Shown here one piece after another: positions 51,846 through 60,045 of a stretch of DNA of 64,000 nucleotides. The stretch is taken from positions 1 through 64,000 of the forward strand of contig JAZSRC010000091.1 of the NCBI GenBank assembly GCA_045538305.1, in the 5' to 3' direction. Origin of the DNA: SFHK01 sp045538305. GTDB lineage: Bacteria > Bacillota > Clostridia > Christensenellales > Aristaeellaceae. The notes below the pieces were generated by a model. That model did not search any database. It worked only from the letters and a program-made list of their open reading frames with translations, and was not told the DNA's origin. The translations under genes and the position numbers were made by a program. How positions within the stretch are numbered: position 1 is the first letter of the stretch; every line of letters begins with the position of its first letter.

Positions 51846-54800
51846 ATGGCAGCAACAAAATCCACCCCCACGCGTGCAAACCGTAAAGCCCCCGCAGGCC
51901 GTCCGGCAGCCTCTCGCAAGAAGCCCGATCAGGAACCAAGACGCGAAGTACTCGGTACGCTCTTTATCGTTGTAACGGTAATTATCATATTGATCGCAAT
52001 TGTTTTCCATCCGACGGAGTATTCCATCGGCTATTCCGTATACCGACTGATCACCGGCCTGTTTGGAAATATGATATGGGTTCTGGCCCTTGCAACCGCT
52101 GCATCGGCCTATTTGTCATTCCGTTCCGGAGATGATTCGCCAACGCTTGGAAAATGCTGTTTAATGGTGTTTGTGCTGGCGTTTCTGCTTCTGACCGCCA
52201 TTGAAGTTTTCTACATCCGGGACATTGCCGAGAATATGAACTATACCGGCTATGTCAATTTCCTTTCCTATTCTTATCGTGCGCATACGGGCAGCGGCCT
52301 GATGGGCGCGCTGCTGGCATGGCCCCTATACAGCCTGTTTTCCGAAATCGGAGCGATACTGGTTGTACTGATGCTGGCGCTTCTGGCGCTTGTCGGAATG
52401 CGCGCCTTCTCCATCCGCGCGCTGGGCTCCAGACTCTCCTCTCGCATTGATTCCTATAAGGCTGCGCGAAACGAGCGCCGTTACGAAGACGAATCCCGCA
52501 CGGAGGAAGAGGAAAAACCGCGAACCGCCAAGCATATCCCTTCCAAAAAGGCAGCATATGCTCTTGAAAAGACGGCGCATGAGAAATCATATCGCGTAAG
52601 AAATGCAGCGCGCAGCCGTTCCGCTTCCAAAACCGACGATATTTTCACCGTCCGCCCCTCATACCGAAGAAAACCGGGCGAAGGACTGTATAACGAACGA
52701 ATGGACGACGACTATGTGGACACTACCGCACCTATCCGCCTTCCCAACCTGAAAAAGGGAGAACGCCGCATAACGCCGGTAAAGTCCGCCTCGAAGGAGT
52801 TTGAAATTCCCGAGATCGAGCCTTCTGTACAGAGCACGTATTACGGCGAAGAGTATAAGCCTGCATCGACCAGACCTTCCAAAAAGGGTTCAAAAGCTGC
52901 AAAGCCTGTAAAGAAGGCGCCCGTTATTGAGCAGATCGACCTGATGACTGCCGTACGCGAGGAAGATCCGGAAGTCAGGAACAAGAAGTATGTGAAAAAC
53001 GCCCTCAAAAAGCATGACCGCAAGGCAAAGCCGGTGCTTACATATTCTCTGGACGATACCGAATACGCAAAAAAGACCGCTGCAAAGAAAAATGCAGCAA
53101 AAAAAGAGGATCCTGAAATCATGCCCGAAATCAAGCTTCCTAATATTCTTAACGAAGAAGATTTTCCGGCAAGAAGTGCAAAGCCTGCAGGAAACAAGCC
53201 GGCAGAAAAGCCTGCCATCGTTTCCGAGCCCGCTGCGCCCGTAAAAAAGGCAGCTCCGGCCCCCAAGCCCTCCTTCTTTGAGGACGAACCCGTACCTGAA
53301 ACCAAGAAAGAATCCCCCAAAGGTCCCGCGCCCTTTAAGCCTACAAGCGGCATCACTCAGACGGAAAACTCAGGAGAATACTCCTTCCCGCCCATTGATC
53401 TGATGGAGGCCGCCGAAGAGCCTAAGCGAAACGAATCAGGCTACGATCCACAGGATATGCAGCGCGCAGAGATTCTTGTAAATACGTTCAAGAACTTCTC
53501 CATTCCCGTAAAGATCACGGGCATATCGCACGGTCCTGCCGTGACGCGCTTTGAGCTTCTGCCCTCCCCCGGCATCAAGGTCGGACGCCTTGCTTCCTAC
53601 ACGGATGACATTGCCATGAACCTTGCCGCCGTTTCCGTACGCATTGAAGCGCCAATTCCCGGAAAAAGCGCCGTCGGCATTGAAGTACCGAACGTGAAAA
53701 AGGAAATTGTGCGTCTGCGGAATGTGCTTGAATCCAAGGAAGCAAAGAACGCTTCCTCGCGTCTGACGGTGGCGCTCGGCAAGGACAACAGCGGAAAATA
53801 TATTCTGGCCGATCTGGCCAGCATGCCGCATGTGCTCATTGCCGGTCAAACCGGCAGCGGAAAAAGCGTCTGCATCAACACCATTATCATCTCCATCCTC
53901 TACCGCGCAACGCCCGACGAGGTGCGCATGATCCTGATTGATCCCAAGATGGTAGAGCTGAACGCCTACAACACCATTCCGCACCTGCTGGTTCCCGTTG
54001 TTACCGATCCTAAGAAAGCTGCAAGCGTACTGGAATGGGCGGTTTCCGAAATGACACGCCGATACAAGGAATTCGCCGCGCATGGCGCCAGAAACATCCA
54101 GTCCTACAACCAGAAGCTGCCGCCCGATGAAAAGAAAATGCCGCAGATCGTACTGATTGTAGACGAGCTCGCCGACCTGATGATGACAGCGCCCCGCGAT
54201 GTGGAAGAAGCAATCAACCGCCTGGCACAGCTGGCGCGTGCCGCCGGCATTCATCTGGTCATTGCTACTCAGCGTCCGTCAGTAGACATTATCACAGGCG
54301 TTATCAAGGCCAACATTCCCACGCGTATTGCCTTTACCGTTGCCAGCGGCGTTGACAGCCGTACGATTCTTGACAGCTATGGCGCTGAAAAACTGCTTGG
54401 CAAGGGCGACATGCTGTATTTGCCGTCCGACCGCAACAAGCCCCTGCGCGTACAGGGCGCATGGGTAAGCGAGGCGGAGGTACAAGCAGTGGTAGACTAC
54501 ATTTCGCAGACCGAAAGCACCAATTTTGACGAAGATATTCTGGAGCATATGGAAAATGCCGTACTGTCCGACGCCGAAAAGCACGACAAGACAAAAAATG
54601 ACGAAGAGAATACGGTTGACGAACTTTTCCAGATCGCCGTGAAATGCGTAATCGACGCCGGTCAGGCCTCCATCAGCATGCTGCAGCGAAAGCTGCGTGT
54701 AGGCTATGCCCGCGCCGGCCGCCTGATCGATGAAATGGCAGCGCGCGGCATTGTAAGCCAGTCGGAAGGCTCCAAATCGCGCGAGGTACTTTTGACGCGC

Positions 54801-54848
54801 GAGCAATATCAGGAGCTGTTCCCTGATGATACCCTGAATAACGTCTGA
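51846..54848 (+). CDS. ftsK: DNA translocase FtsK/SpoIIIE
   Basis: A 1000-residue protein. The N-terminal membrane part has four predicted segments (about 36-57, 70-91, 100-120, 155-185). A charged, Pro/Ala/Lys-rich linker of about 300 residues follows. The motor domain holds Walker A GQTGSGKS (near 667-674) and DPKMVELNAYN, with LIVDELADLMM as Walker B and QRPSVDIITG. The last 70 residues are the gamma winged helix (VIDAGQASISMLQRKLRVGYARAGRLID in part). It pumps DNA through the septum in division or sporulation. GGAGG lies 7 nt before ATG 51846. The linker is longer than in SpoIIIE (787 residues). Confidence 0.95.
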   Translation: MAATKSTPTRANRKAPAGRPAASRKKPDQEPRREVLGTLFIVVTVIIILIAIVFHPTEYSIGYSVYRLITGLFGNMIWVLALATAASAYLSFRSGDDSPTLGKCCLMVFVLAFLLLTAIEVFYIRDIAENMNYTGYVNFLSYSYRAHTGSGLMGALLAWPLYSLFSEIGAILVVLMLALLALVGMRAFSIRALGSRLSSRIDSYKAARNERRYEDESRTEEEEKPRTAKHIPSKKAAYALEKTAHEKSYRVRNAARSRSASKTDDIFTVRPSYRRKPGEGLYNERMDDDYVDTTAPIRLPNLKKGERRITPVKSASKEFEIPEIEPSVQSTYYGEEYKPASTRPSKKGSKAAKPVKKAPVIEQIDLMTAVREEDPEVRNKKYVKNALKKHDRKAKPVLTYSLDDTEYAKKTAAKKNAAKKEDPEIMPEIKLPNILNEEDFPARSAKPAGNKPAEKPAIVSEPAAPVKKAAPAPKPSFFEDEPVPETKKESPKGPAPFKPTSGITQTENSGEYSFPPIDLMEAAEEPKRNESGYDPQDMQRAEILVNTFKNFSIPVKITGISHGPAVTRFELLPSPGIKVGRLASYTDDIAMNLAAVSVRIEAPIPGKSAVGIEVPNVKKEIVRLRNVLESKEAKNASSRLTVALGKDNSGKYILADLASMPHVLIAGQTGSGKSVCINTIIISILYRATPDEVRMILIDPKMVELNAYNTIPHLLVPVVTDPKKAASVLEWAVSEMTRRYKEFAAHGARNIQSYNQKLPPDEKKMPQIVLIVDELADLMMTAPRDVEEAINRLAQLARAAGIHLVIATQRPSVDIITGVIKANIPTRIAFTVASGVDSRTILDSYGAEKLLGKGDMLYLPSDRNKPLRVQGAWVSEAEVQAVVDYISQTESTNFDEDILEHMENAVLSDAEKHDKTKNDEENTVDELFQIAVKCVIDAGQASISMLQRKLRVGYARAGRLIDEMAARGIVSQSEGSKSREVLLTREQYQELFPDDTLNNV

Positions 54849-54875
54849 CAAATCACAAACGGAAGGTGAGCACTA

Positions 54876-56189
54876 TTGAAAAAGGTCGGTATGGTATCGC
54901 TTGGCTGCTGCAAAAACCGCGTGGACAGCGAAGTCCTGCTCGGCATTCTGAAGGACAACGGGTACGAAATCGTCTCCGACCCGAAAGAAGCCGAAATCGT
55001 ATTTGTAAATACATGCGGCTTTATTGCCCCCGCCAAGGAAGAATCCATTGAAACCATATTTGAAATGGCCGAATACAAAAAGACAGGAAAACTGGAAAAG
55101 CTGTTTGTCACAGGCTGTCTTTCCCAGAGATATTCCGAAGAATTGTATGAGGAAATGCCGGAAGTGGATGGATTTATGGGCGTTTCCGATTATGAAAGCG
55201 TGCTGGCGATGCTCAAAAAAGCCAATCAGGGGCACCGTCCCATGCATATGAGAGACGGAGAGCGGTTTATAAAGGCGGATCGAGTGCTGACCACGCCGCC
55301 CTATACGGCATATGTCAAAATCTCCGACGGCTGCGACAACAAGTGCACCTATTGCGCGATTCCGCTGATCCGCGGGCCGTACCGTTCACGTCCATATGAC
55401 GATATTATGGAGGAATGCCGCGCCTTTGCCGCACGAGGTGTAACGGAGCTGGTATTCATCGCTCAGGATACGTCGCGCTACGGAAACGATTTTGAAGGAA
55501 AGCCCCTTCTGCTTACAAAGCTGCTTCGCGACGCCAGCCAGATCGACGGTATAGAGTGGATCCGCGTTTTGTATTTCTATCCGGATACCGTTACGGACGA
55601 GCTGCTTCAGGAAATGCGCGACAATCCAAAAATCTGTCCCTATCTGGATTTACCGCTGCAGCACATCGATCCCACGATTCTTCAGCGTATGAACCGGCGC
55701 GGAACGCCGGAGCAAATCAAAGATATCCTGCGCCGAGTACGGGAGTACGGCATCTTCGCCAGAACCACAATGATCGTAGGCTTCCCCGGCGAAACCGACG
55801 AACAGTTCGAGTCTCTGCTCAATTTTGTCAAAGAAACAAAATTTGACCGGCTGGGCGCGTTTACCTATTCGCCTGAGGACGATACGCCGGCAGCGGTAAT
55901 GCCCGGTCAGATCGAGGAAGAGGTTAAGCAGCAGCGTCTGGATGTGCTGATGATGCTTCAGCAGGAGATTTCTCTGGAAAGCAATCAGAAACGCATCGGC
56001 CAAACGGTGAAGGTTTTGGTAGAAGGCCATGAGGATGGGCTGTACATTGCCCGAAGTCAGCTGGAAGCGCCGGAAATTGATGGCGTCATCCGCTTTTCAG
56101 GAAATGGGACCCTTGCCTCGGGCGAATACGTAAATGTACGAATCACAGACTGCGATGCATATGATTTGATGGGGGTGTTGATTGAATGA
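54876..56189 (+). CDS. rimO: Ribosomal protein S12 methylthiotransferase RimO (TTG start)
   Basis: A 437-residue radical SAM protein. The N-terminal UPF0004 half has SLGCCKNRVDSE, NTCGFI and GCLSQRY, which bring the auxiliary cluster Cys. The radical SAM motif is CDNKCTYC. The C-terminal TRAM domain (about 370-437) is present. RimO adds methylthio to Asp88 (E. coli number) of S12. The TTG at 54876 is followed by KKVGMVSLG and preceded by GGAAGGTGAG. The 4-nt overlap with pgsA (ATGA) is typical of this gene order in Firmicutes. Confidence 0.95.
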   Translation: MKKVGMVSLGCCKNRVDSEVLLGILKDNGYEIVSDPKEAEIVFVNTCGFIAPAKEESIETIFEMAEYKKTGKLEKLFVTGCLSQRYSEELYEEMPEVDGFMGVSDYESVLAMLKKANQGHRPMHMRDGERFIKADRVLTTPPYTAYVKISDGCDNKCTYCAIPLIRGPYRSRPYDDIMEECRAFAARGVTELVFIAQDTSRYGNDFEGKPLLLTKLLRDASQIDGIEWIRVLYFYPDTVTDELLQEMRDNPKICPYLDLPLQHIDPTILQRMNRRGTPEQIKDILRRVREYGIFARTTMIVGFPGETDEQFESLLNFVKETKFDRLGAFTYSPEDDTPAAVMPGQIEEEVKQQRLDVLMMLQQEISLESNQKRIGQTVKVLVEGHEDGLYIARSQLEAPEIDGVIRFSGNGTLASGEYVNVRITDCDAYDLMGVLIE

Positions 56190-56746
56190 ATCTGCCGAAT
56201 AAGTTAACCGTTCTCAGAATCCTTCTCGTACCTTTTTTTGTAGTATTCATCTCTCTTAAAAACAGTTCCGTATGTCAGATCATCGGTCTGGCCATCTTTA
56301 TCATCGCTTCTTTAACCGATCTGGCTGACGGAAAAATCGCCCGTTCCCGCAATATGGTCACCGATTTCGGCAAATTTATGGATCCCATTGCCGACAAGCT
56401 TCTGGTTATGAGCGCGCTGATTATATTGGTTGAGCAACAGCGTATGCCCGGTTGGGTATGCATGCTCATGCTGGCTCGTGAATTCATTATCAGCGGTTTC
56501 CGTCTGGTAGCGTCCACAAAGGGCACCGTTATCGCCGCAGGCATCTGGGGCAAGCTGAAAACCGTATCCCAGATGATTTACATCCCGATGGCCATTTTCC
56601 TGGTTCCCATGAAGGAATTCGGCGAGGACGCGCACACCATTTGGGATATACTGACGGACGTCATGATGTATATCTCTCTCGCCCTTACGCTGTATTCCGG
56701 CTTCCAGTATGTATGGAAAAACAAGCAGTATATCACCGATATGTGA
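56186..56746 (+). CDS. pgsA: CDP-diacylglycerol-glycerol-3-phosphate 3-phosphatidyltransferase
   Basis: A 186-residue membrane enzyme. The CDP-alcohol phosphatidyltransferase motif is complete: D-LA-DG-KI-AR, eight residues, G-KFM-D-PIA-D. It forms phosphatidylglycerol phosphate from CDP-diacylglycerol at the inner membrane. The start overlaps the rimO stop by 4 nt, and cinA begins 12 nt after it. Four or five membrane segments are predicted. Confidence 0.93.
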   Translation: MNLPNKLTVLRILLVPFFVVFISLKNSSVCQIIGLAIFIIASLTDLADGKIARSRNMVTDFGKFMDPIADKLLVMSALIILVEQQRMPGWVCMLMLAREFIISGFRLVASTKGTVIAAGIWGKLKTVSQMIYIPMAIFLVPMKEFGEDAHTIWDILTDVMMYISLALTLYSGFQYVWKNKQYITDM

Positions 56747-56757
56747 GATGATTCATT

Positions 56758-58002
56758 ATGGTATGTGAAATCCTTTCCGTCGGCACGGAACTATTGATGG
56801 GGCAGGTTGCCAATACCGACGCCCAGTACATATCCCAGCGGCTGACAGCCGTCGGCATCTCCGTTTACCGCCATATGGTCGTTGGCGATAATGCAGGCCG
56901 ACTGCACGAGGCGCTCGCCTCTGCGCTGGCAAGAAGCGACATGGTCATAACTACCGGCGGTCTTGGCCCGACAGAAGACGATCTTACCAAAGAAACCGTA
57001 GCCGCTCATTTTGGCCTCAAGCTGATAGAAGACGCTGACAGCCTCTCGCGTCTTAACGAAATCGCCCGCCGCTACGGGCGGAAAATGACTGAAAACAACT
57101 ACAAACAGGTGCTTATGCCTGAAGGGGCTATCGTAATGCCCAATCAGGTTGGCACGGCTCCCGGCTGCATCATCGAAGCCAAAGATAAGATCGTAGCCGT
57201 TCTCCCCGGCCCGCCCTCCGAAATGAAGGCCATGTTTGAAGCGCACCTTTTCCCCTATCTTCAGAAAAAAAGCGGTCAGACGCTTGTTTCACGTTACCTT
57301 CGCATTTTCGGAATCGGCGAATCCACGCTGGAAACCATGCTGATTGACCTTTTCCATTTAGGAACGCCTACGCTCGCCCTTTATTGCTCAACCGCAGAGA
57401 ATACGTTACGCTTATCCGTCATGTGCGGTCCGCATGATAACCCGGACGCCATCCTGGACCCCGTTGAAAATGAAATCCGTAATCGCCTCGGAAACGCGAT
57501 ATATGCAGAAGGGCTCTCAGAAACCATGGCGGGCGTTGTCTTTAAGATGCTCAGGGATAAGAAGCTTACCGTTTCATTTGCAGAAAGCTGCACGGGCGGC
57601 ATGCTTGCTTCTTCCCTTGTGGATCAAAGCGGTTCGTCGGAAGTATTCAACGAAAGCTATGTCACCTATTCAAATGATGCTAAGATCAGACTCCTTGGCG
57701 TAAAACCTGAAACGCTTATGACAAAGGGCGCGGTCAGCAGGGAATGCGCCGAGGAAATGGCCGCAGGCGCAAGAAAGCGGAGCAATTCAGATTACGCGCT
57801 TTCCATTACAGGTATCGCCGGCCCGGACGGCGGAACCATCGAAAAACCCGTGGGCCTTGTTTATATCTCTCTTGCAGACAAAAACGGCTCACACGCTCAT
57901 GAATTCAGATTTCACGGCAGCAGAACAGACATCAGAACCGCCAGTATCAAACACGCGATGAACCTGCTCAGGCTCGCGCTGATAAAAAATGATGAATCAT
58001 AG
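56758..58002 (+). CDS. cinA: CinA, nicotinamide-nucleotide amidohydrolase / competence-damage protein
   Basis: A 414-residue protein with both halves. The N-terminal molybdopterin-binding-like part has GTELLMGQVANTDA, TTGGLGPTEDD and PGPPSEMKAMF. The C-terminal amidase part has FAESCTGGMLASSLVDQ and ITGIAGPDGG. It deamidates NMN and may clear ADP-ribose. It stands after pgsA in the usual order. No recA follows; instead a Tet(M)-like GTPase gene overlaps it by 14 nt. Confidence 0.93.
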   Translation: MVCEILSVGTELLMGQVANTDAQYISQRLTAVGISVYRHMVVGDNAGRLHEALASALARSDMVITTGGLGPTEDDLTKETVAAHFGLKLIEDADSLSRLNEIARRYGRKMTENNYKQVLMPEGAIVMPNQVGTAPGCIIEAKDKIVAVLPGPPSEMKAMFEAHLFPYLQKKSGQTLVSRYLRIFGIGESTLETMLIDLFHLGTPTLALYCSTAENTLRLSVMCGPHDNPDAILDPVENEIRNRLGNAIYAEGLSETMAGVVFKMLRDKKLTVSFAESCTGGMLASSLVDQSGSSEVFNESYVTYSNDAKIRLLGVKPETLMTKGAVSRECAEEMAAGARKRSNSDYALSITGIAGPDGGTIEKPVGLVYISLADKNGSHAHEFRFHGSRTDIRTASIKHAMNLLRLALIKNDES

Positions 58003-59941
58003 CATACGAAACATCGGTATATTTGCTCATGTTGATGCGGGAAAAACCACGCTGTCAGAGCGCCTTCTTTTAAAAACCGGCGAAATCCGTACCTTCGGAA
58101 ACGTAGATTCAGGCACTGCCCATACCGACAGACTGGATGTTGAAAGGCGGCGCGGCATCAGCGTTAAGGCAGCATGTGTGCCCCTTTCATGGAAAGGCGT
58201 TTCCATCCGTCTGATCGATACGCCCGGGCATGCCGATTTTGCCTCCGAAATCGAGCGCGGAATGTGGGCTATTGATGGCGCTGTCCTCCTTATCTCCGCC
58301 CCGGACGGCATTCAGCCGCAGACCGAGGCGCTTTTTAAGCAATTAAAAAAGCACCGGATTCCGACGCTTTTATTCCTGAACAAAATGGACAGAGGAATTT
58401 ATTCCTTAGGCGAAGCGATCTCTGTGGTCAGAAAGCAGCTTACGCCCATGGCCTACGATGCGTTGAGCCCGGAGGATGAGATGTCCGCCATAGCCGAAAC
58501 GGACGAAGAGGCTCTGGAGGCATATATGGAAGGCGAAGTATGGCCGGACGCGCAGCGCAGCGCCCGCGCCTCCAAATGGGTGCATACGGGCGAAATTCAT
58601 CCGATTCTGGCGGGCAGCGCAATAGTCGGAGACGGCGTTGAAGCGCTGCTGGACGCTGTCATCACATACCTTCCGCCGCCGGTCCTTGCGCCAGACAAAC
58701 CCCTTTCAGGCATCGTCTTTGCCGTTGAGCAGGACAGCCTGATGGGACGCGCAGCCTATGTGCGCCTGTTTTCCGGCGCGATAAAAAACCGCGAAATGGC
58801 GCCGGTTCATGTGCATACGGAAAACGAATACGGCGCGGGCGACAGCTTGGAGGAAAGAAAAATCACTCAGATCCGCTCACTGGGCGCATCCGGTAAGGGT
58901 GAAGACATCGGTGAAATGCAATCCGGCGATATTGCTGTGGTGTATGGCCTTGGCGATATCAAAACCGGCCAGATTATCGGCGAAAAAAGCCTGCTGCCAA
59001 AGAAAATTGCGGCCGGCGATATGCGCGCGCCCCTGTTTATGACAAAGGTACTGCCCGAGTCCTCGGAGCAGCTGCCCGCGCTTAAAAAAGCGCTAGAAAC
59101 GCTTTCAGCAGAGGATCCGCTGCTTGATGTTTCCATGATTGCAGGCAGCATGCATGTGAAGCTGATGGGCGCTATACAGCTGGAAGTCCTTTCGGAGGAT
59201 CTTCTGTCGCGCTTCCACCTGCGCGCAAGCTTCTCGCAGCCTGAGGTCATATACCGAGAAACAATAAAACAAACTTCGGTTGGTTTTATTGCCTACACCA
59301 TGCCAAAACCATGCTGGGCTGTAATCAAATTCGAAATCATACCAACGCCCCGCGGAAGCGGCGTAACATTTGAAAGTCTGGTATCTCCAAGGGAGATCAA
59401 GCTGCGCTACCAGCACCAGATCGAAAACGCCATTCCCCTGGCTGTTCGGCAGGGCATGCTGGGCTGGCAGGTGGACGACGTGCACATCCGCCTGATCGGG
59501 GGCGGAGATCACGAAATCCACACCCATCCCCTTGACTTTATCGTCGCAACGCCCATGGCGTTTATGGACGGCCTCCAAAGGGGCGGAAGCACACTTTTAG
59601 AGCCCATTCTGGAAATGGATATTACGGTAGATGAAAACGGTGCGGGAAAGATCATCGGCGAAATGAACGCCATGCGCGGGACAATTCTTTCCACAAGCGC
59701 GTCCGGCGGCAAAATGACGCTTTTATGCGAAGCCCCTGCAGCAGAATGTGCGGATTTTCCCGTGCGCTTTGCGCGCATTACCTCCGGCCGCGGCGCTCTG
59801 TCCTCTCGTTTAAAAGGCTACCGGGAATGCGACCTATCCATGGGAAAAACCTGCGAACGCCGCGGCGTACACCCACTGGATACTTCAAAATACATTCTGG
59901 CAGCCAGAAGCGCGCTGGAAGGCGGCATATTCGAACGATAA
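57989..59941 (+). CDS. Tet(M)/Tet(O)-family EF-G-like ribosomal GTPase (probably not a tetracycline-resistance protein)
   Basis: A 650-residue translational GTPase. G1 AHVDAGKTT, switch I SGTAHTDRLDVERRRGIS, DTPGHADF (G3) and NKMD (G4) match Tet(M)/Tet(O). The order of domains is that of ribosomal-protection proteins, and the C-terminal ELKGY-like SRLKGYRECD is present. The domain IV tip loop (residues 508-512) reads HEIHT, while Tet(O)/Tet(M) have a YSPVS-like loop that reaches the drug site, so resistance is doubtful. It overlaps cinA by 14 nt and sits in an ordinary housekeeping operon, not in a mobile element, so I take it as a chromosomal paralogue with an unknown role in translation. 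A second ATG is three bases downstream. Confidence 0.82.
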   Translation: MMNHSIRNIGIFAHVDAGKTTLSERLLLKTGEIRTFGNVDSGTAHTDRLDVERRRGISVKAACVPLSWKGVSIRLIDTPGHADFASEIERGMWAIDGAVLLISAPDGIQPQTEALFKQLKKHRIPTLLFLNKMDRGIYSLGEAISVVRKQLTPMAYDALSPEDEMSAIAETDEEALEAYMEGEVWPDAQRSARASKWVHTGEIHPILAGSAIVGDGVEALLDAVITYLPPPVLAPDKPLSGIVFAVEQDSLMGRAAYVRLFSGAIKNREMAPVHVHTENEYGAGDSLEERKITQIRSLGASGKGEDIGEMQSGDIAVVYGLGDIKTGQIIGEKSLLPKKIAAGDMRAPLFMTKVLPESSEQLPALKKALETLSAEDPLLDVSMIAGSMHVKLMGAIQLEVLSEDLLSRFHLRASFSQPEVIYRETIKQTSVGFIAYTMPKPCWAVIKFEIIPTPRGSGVTFESLVSPREIKLRYQHQIENAIPLAVRQGMLGWQVDDVHIRLIGGGDHEIHTHPLDFIVATPMAFMDGLQRGGSTLLEPILEMDITVDENGAGKIIGEMNAMRGTILSTSASGGKMTLLCEAPAAECADFPVRFARITSGRGALSSRLKGYRECDLSMGKTCERRGVHPLDTSKYILAARSALEGGIFER

Positions 59942-59984
59942 ACGCCGCGAATGGAATGCCGTTCCCGCCTTCGCTACATTATAA

Positions 59985-60031
59985 TAAGAGCATGGGACTG
60001 TTTCACTGACTGAAACAGCCCCATGCTCTTA
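59985..60031. terminator. Strong bidirectional terminator after the Tet(M)-like gene
   Basis: A 21-bp stem with one mismatch (TAAGAGCATGGG-a-CTGTTTCA, 59985-60005, with 60011-60031) and a 5-nt loop, between convergent genes. The T-tract is short in both directions, but the stem is very stable. Confidence 0.75.
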
Positions 60032-60045
60032 TATATCGAAGATAA

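Noticed and set aside
57989..59941. A tetracycline-resistance gene
   Set aside because: Core similarity is clear but the domain IV tip loop differs and the gene lies in a housekeeping operon with overlaps. It is called as a paralogue only.
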